From NCBI GenBank assembly GCA_030652715.1, contig JAUSQB010000482.1:1-9321 (forward strand): a stretch of 9,321 nt of DNA, written 5' to 3'. Under the pieces are notes generated by a model. The model made no database searches, was not told the DNA's origin, and saw only the letters and a program-made list of their open reading frames with translations. This DNA is from Rugosibacter sp. GTDB lineage: Bacteria; Pseudomonadota; Gammaproteobacteria; Burkholderiales; Rhodocyclaceae. The translations under genes and the position numbers were made by a program. Of this stretch, positions 6,598 through 9,321 are shown in pieces (the stretch's first letter is position 1; the number at the start of each line of letters is the position of its first letter).

Positions 6598-7386
6598 ATG
6601 AGCCAAGAGAAAACCATTTCCGTTTCTTGCCGTGGTGCGGTGATGGAAATTTCCATCACGCGCCCTCAAGTGCGCAATGCTTTAGATGCCGCCTGCGTGC
6701 GTGCCTTGTCCAGTGCCTTTGCTGAAGCTGCGCGCGACCTGGCAATACGTGCCGTGTCGCTCACTGGTGAAGGCCCGGTGTTTTGCGCGGGGGGTGATTT
6801 GAAGTCTATTTTCAAAAACCACTCACCCAGCGAAGTGCTGCATTTTCTGGACATCGAAATGCGTCCGCTCATTCGTTCCATCGTGATGCTTGATAAGCCC
6901 GTGTTGGCGGTGCTTAATGGGCCAGCCGCAGGTGCGGGTATCAGTTTGGTCATGGCGACTGATTTAGTGTTGGCCAGCGAAGAGGCTTCGTTCATTCCAG
7001 CCTTTGGCAAAATCGGTGCGATGCCGGATTCTGGCGCGTTGTATTTTCTGGCGCATCGCGTGGGCATGACGCGGGCAAAAGAAATTGTGCTGTTAAACAA
7101 AACCTTAACGGCCAAGGAGGCAACTGACATCGGTTTATATAACTGGACAGTACCGGCCAGTGAATTAACAAAAGAAGGCCAGAAAATTGCCGATCAATTA
7201 GCGGCAGGGCCAACAGTGGCGCACAGCCTGGCGAAAAAGGCGCTGCGTGATGCACTGCGTATGCCTTTTGATGCCTTCATGGATGTAGAGGCATTAGCCA
7301 TGGCTTTTCTGATTACGACCGAAGATCAAAAAGAAGGCCTTAAGGCTTTTGGTGAGAAACGACCACCAAATTTCCAGGGACGTTAA
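6598..7386 (+). CDS. Enoyl-CoA hydratase/isomerase family protein (crotonase fold, PaaG-like), second of two
   Basis: A 262-residue crotonase-fold protein, only distantly similar to its upstream neighbour. Oxyanion-hole loops are FCAGGDL (C63-L68) and GPAAGAGIS (G108-S116). The hydratase Glu positions are S116 and F136 here, so it should not be a classical hydratase. It carries IGAMPDSGA with D144, the position of the catalytic Asp of PaaG-type isomerases and of related enoyl-CoA isomerases. An isomerase acting on an unsaturated or ring-derived acyl-CoA is therefore the best guess; the exact substrate cannot be read. The second Gly of the usual DSGG motif is Ala here. It starts 14 bases after the first crotonase and almost certainly shares its message. 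Confidence 0.87.
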   Translation: MSQEKTISVSCRGAVMEISITRPQVRNALDAACVRALSSAFAEAARDLAIRAVSLTGEGPVFCAGGDLKSIFKNHSPSEVLHFLDIEMRPLIRSIVMLDKPVLAVLNGPAAGAGISLVMATDLVLASEEASFIPAFGKIGAMPDSGALYFLAHRVGMTRAKEIVLLNKTLTAKEATDIGLYNWTVPASELTKEGQKIADQLAAGPTVAHSLAKKALRDALRMPFDAFMDVEALAMAFLITTEDQKEGLKAFGEKRPPNFQGR

Positions 7387-7445
7387 ATGCACATGAAAGT
7401 CGGCGCTGGTAATACGACGATAATTTTTAATAGAGGAGCAACACA
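7387..7445 (+). other. 59-bp spacer with ribosome binding site before the IorA-like gene
   Basis: The spacer contains a strong ribosome binding site, GAGGAG at 7433-7438, seven bases before the ATG at 7446. No clear terminator hairpin is seen, so read-through from the crotonase genes is likely. A short AT-rich stretch around 7421-7431 is not enough to call a promoter. Confidence 0.4.
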
Positions 7446-9321
7446 ATGGCACATTCTTATGCATCCGAACAAATTGCCGAATTAGAAGGCAAACACGGCG
7501 ACACGCTGTATGGCGATGGCGCGCTGGTGGTGTTAAAAGCGCTGCTTGAATCCGGCATCAGCTATATCGGCGGTTACCCCGGCTCGCCGGTGGCCAACGT
7601 CATGGACGCTGCGGCTGACGCCTACGAGACGGTACTCAAAAAATATGGCATCTTTTTTGAAACATCCAGCAATGAAATGGCCGCCGCCGCCTTGCTGACC
7701 ACCTCGGTCTATGGCCCCGTGCGCGGCGCGGTGACCTGGAAGGTGCTGGGCAATGGCGTGGGTCAGGACGTGGTTGATCACGTCTCGCAGATCGGCGTCC
7801 AGGATGGCGCGATGATTGTCGTCGGTGAAGATTACGGCGGATCAAGTACCTCGGTGCTGCAGCGTACCCTGGCCTGGGGCGTTAAATCCGGCATCATTGT
7901 CATTGATTCGCGTGGTGACTCGCAAGTGCTGCACCGCATGGTCAAAGAGGGCATGGATATTTCGCGCGATAGTCAGTCCGTTGTCGCCGTGCTGGTGCGC
8001 CCGCAATTGTCACACTGCAACGCGCGCGTGACGGTGGGCGACAATGTCATGGCCAAGATCAATACCAACGACAAGGCCGTTGATTTCAAGCGCAACCCGG
8101 CAACTTTCCCGTTTCCGCCCAACTCGTTTAATCAAGAGTCCGCGCGCTTTGAAAGCCGCCTGCCGACCGCTGCGCGACTCGTGGTTGAGCGAAAACTCAA
8201 CGAATACTTTGGCCATGAAGGCGCCAAGGTGGGTATCATCACCCACGGCACAACCTTTAACACCACCATGCGTTTGTTGAGCCTGCTGGGCTTGGCGGAC
8301 GAGTATGGCGATATGGATTCACGCCTGCAACTCCTGCAACTCAACGTCATTCATCCGCTGAACGACGATCAGATTGCCAACTTCATCAAAGACAAAAGCC
8401 ATGTTCTGCTGGTTGAAGAAGGTCAGCCTGAGCTGCTGGAAATGCAGATGCGCACATTGATGCAAAAGCGCGGCATCACGACCAGGTTTTATGGCCATGA
8501 CATTATCCCGAAATATGGCGAATTGCTGCCCGATCGCGTAGCCCAGCCCTTGGCCAGATTCATTGCCGAAGCCATGCCTGAACTTGCCTTGAGCCCGACC
8601 GCAACCCTGGGCGAAGTGCTTGCCAGGAAGAGCCAGGCGGTAAGCCTCTTTCCCGCACCTGTACCACCACGGATTCCGACCTTCTGCACGGGTTGCCCTG
8701 AGCGGCCGATTTTTGCCAACATGAAGATCGAGGAATACAAAACCGGGCAAAGAGAGTGGCACGGTGGTGATGTGGGCTGTTACGGCATGGCCGCTTACGC
8801 ACCATTCGGCATGGCCGACTCCAACATGGGCATGGGCGGGGGACTGGCCGCAGCAACCGGTATCTCGGCCTTGTCCAAACAGCAAAACGTATCTGTCGTG
8901 GGTGACGGCACGCTGTGGCACAGCGCGTTTAACACTTCAGCTGCTAACGCCATCTACAACCGGCAAGATGCGATTTACATCGTGGCGGACAACAAATGGA
9001 CCGCCATGACCGGCGCGCATGAAAACCCCAACGTCGGCAAATTGATGACGGGGGAAGATGTGGGTTCTGACATGAGCATCGAGAACACTTTCCGCGGCAT
9101 GGGGGTGAAAGACGTTGAGCGGGTGAATCCGTATGACTTCAAGGCGTTCAATGAAATCATGACGCGCTATCGCCGCGACACCAAGATCCCGAAGGTGCGC
9201 GTGCTGATTTCTGAAGCCGAATGCCAGCTGCAAAAGCAACGCCGCGTCAAACCCGAGCGTGAAAAAGCCATTAAGGCCGGTGAGCGGGTGGAAATTGACC
9301 GTTTGGGCGTGGATGCAGAAG
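7446..9321 (+). CDS. iorA: Indolepyruvate:ferredoxin oxidoreductase alpha-subunit type protein (cut by window end)
   Basis: The first 625 residues are present; the reading frame is open at the window end. It belongs to the thiamine-diphosphate 2-oxoacid:ferredoxin oxidoreductases, which turn an aryl- or indole-pyruvate plus CoA into the acyl-CoA, CO2 and reduced ferredoxin. The N-terminal pyrimidine-binding domain has GGYPGSP (G42-P48) and the conserved NE pair (N76-E77). A central transketolase-C-like domain (about 210-380) follows, then FCTGCPERP (C414, C417), matching the family's CPGCPHR motif, and the diphosphate/metal-binding motif GDGT (G486) through N516 in ADNKWTAMTG. The 4Fe-4S region expected after about residue 630 would lie just beyond the window. 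Divergence from archaeal IorA (Thr for Pro and Glu for His in the Cys motif) makes the substrate uncertain. A beta subunit should be fused or encoded next. Confidence 0.88.
   Translation, partial: MAHSYASEQIAELEGKHGDTLYGDGALVVLKALLESGISYIGGYPGSPVANVMDAAADAYETVLKKYGIFFETSSNEMAAAALLTTSVYGPVRGAVTWKVLGNGVGQDVVDHVSQIGVQDGAMIVVGEDYGGSSTSVLQRTLAWGVKSGIIVIDSRGDSQVLHRMVKEGMDISRDSQSVVAVLVRPQLSHCNARVTVGDNVMAKINTNDKAVDFKRNPATFPFPPNSFNQESARFESRLPTAARLVVERKLNEYFGHEGAKVGIITHGTTFNTTMRLLSLLGLADEYGDMDSRLQLLQLNVIHPLNDDQIANFIKDKSHVLLVEEGQPELLEMQMRTLMQKRGITTRFYGHDIIPKYGELLPDRVAQPLARFIAEAMPELALSPTATLGEVLARKSQAVSLFPAPVPPRIPTFCTGCPERPIFANMKIEEYKTGQREWHGGDVGCYGMAAYAPFGMADSNMGMGGGLAAATGISALSKQQNVSVVGDGTLWHSAFNTSAANAIYNRQDAIYIVADNKWTAMTGAHENPNVGKLMTGEDVGSDMSIENTFRGMGVKDVERVNPYDFKAFNEIMTRYRRDTKIPKVRVLISEAECQLQKQRRVKPEREKAIKAGERVEIDRLGVDAE

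Noticed and set aside
7387..7450. Possible small peptide starting at the ATG at 7387
   Set aside because: No ribosome binding site, runs into the downstream start region out of frame, and has no recognisable sequence.
8324..8341. Perfect 9-bp tandem duplication (CTGCAACTC twice) in the IorA-like gene
   Set aside because: In frame, encodes Leu-Gln-Leu twice in a helix-like region; too short to call a repeat element and probably chance or a small neutral insertion.
8319..8921. Minus-strand open frame (200 codons) opposite the IorA-like gene
   Set aside because: Fully inside the IorA-like coding region, whose thiamine-diphosphate motifs are on the plus strand; no independent support.
1..9321. 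CRISPR arrays, tRNA or rRNA genes, insertion sequences, phage or defence genes
   Set aside because: None seen: coding is nearly continuous, with no regular repeats, terminal inverted repeats, transposase motifs or RNA-gene patterns.

Overview
The window carries one set of plus-strand genes, nine in all, the first and last cut by the window edges. Gene content points to a proteobacterium, probably a betaproteobacterium of the aromatic-degrading kind, with moderate GC. That placement is inferred from protein families and codon style; no rRNA or other marker is present.

Layout: (1) positions 2-540 hold the C-terminal tail of a 4-cresol dehydrogenase / vanillyl-alcohol-oxidase (VAO) type flavoprotein and its small periplasmic c-type cytochrome partner. 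(2) 555-2003 encodes an aldehyde dehydrogenase. (3) 1993-5718 encodes a three-part UbiD-type hydroxyarylic acid decarboxylase: the catalytic UbiD subunit (C), a 78-residue zinc-ribbon subunit (D) and a UbiX-like prenyl-FMN synthase (B). A second, divergent VAO-family protein (3728-5113) sits between D and B. (4) 5783-7386 encodes two crotonase-fold proteins, neither of which keeps the two classical hydratase glutamates. (5) 7446 to the window end encodes most of a thiamine-diphosphate subunit of an indolepyruvate:ferredoxin oxidoreductase type enzyme.

Genes 1-7 are overlapping or nearly so (4-bp ATGA overlaps at 115 and 5110, an 11-bp overlap at 1993, a 1-base overlap at 3474, gaps of 14-17 bp elsewhere), so they read as one translationally coupled operon. 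Short spacers of 64 bp and 59 bp precede the first crotonase and the oxidoreductase gene.

Inferred pathway: a 4-alkylphenol (4-cresol or a methoxylated analogue such as creosol) is oxidised in the periplasm by the flavocytochrome to the aldehyde. The aldehyde dehydrogenase makes the 4-hydroxybenzoate-type acid, and the UbiD complex decarboxylates it to a phenol (or runs in the carboxylating direction). The crotonases and the IorA-like protein imply later CoA-thioester and ferredoxin chemistry, but no CoA ligase lies in the window. The most unusual item is the VAO paralog inside the decarboxylase genes: it has lost the C-terminal flavin/active-site tail, the substrate-binding Tyr and part of the Gly-rich FAD loop, yet keeps a full reading frame.
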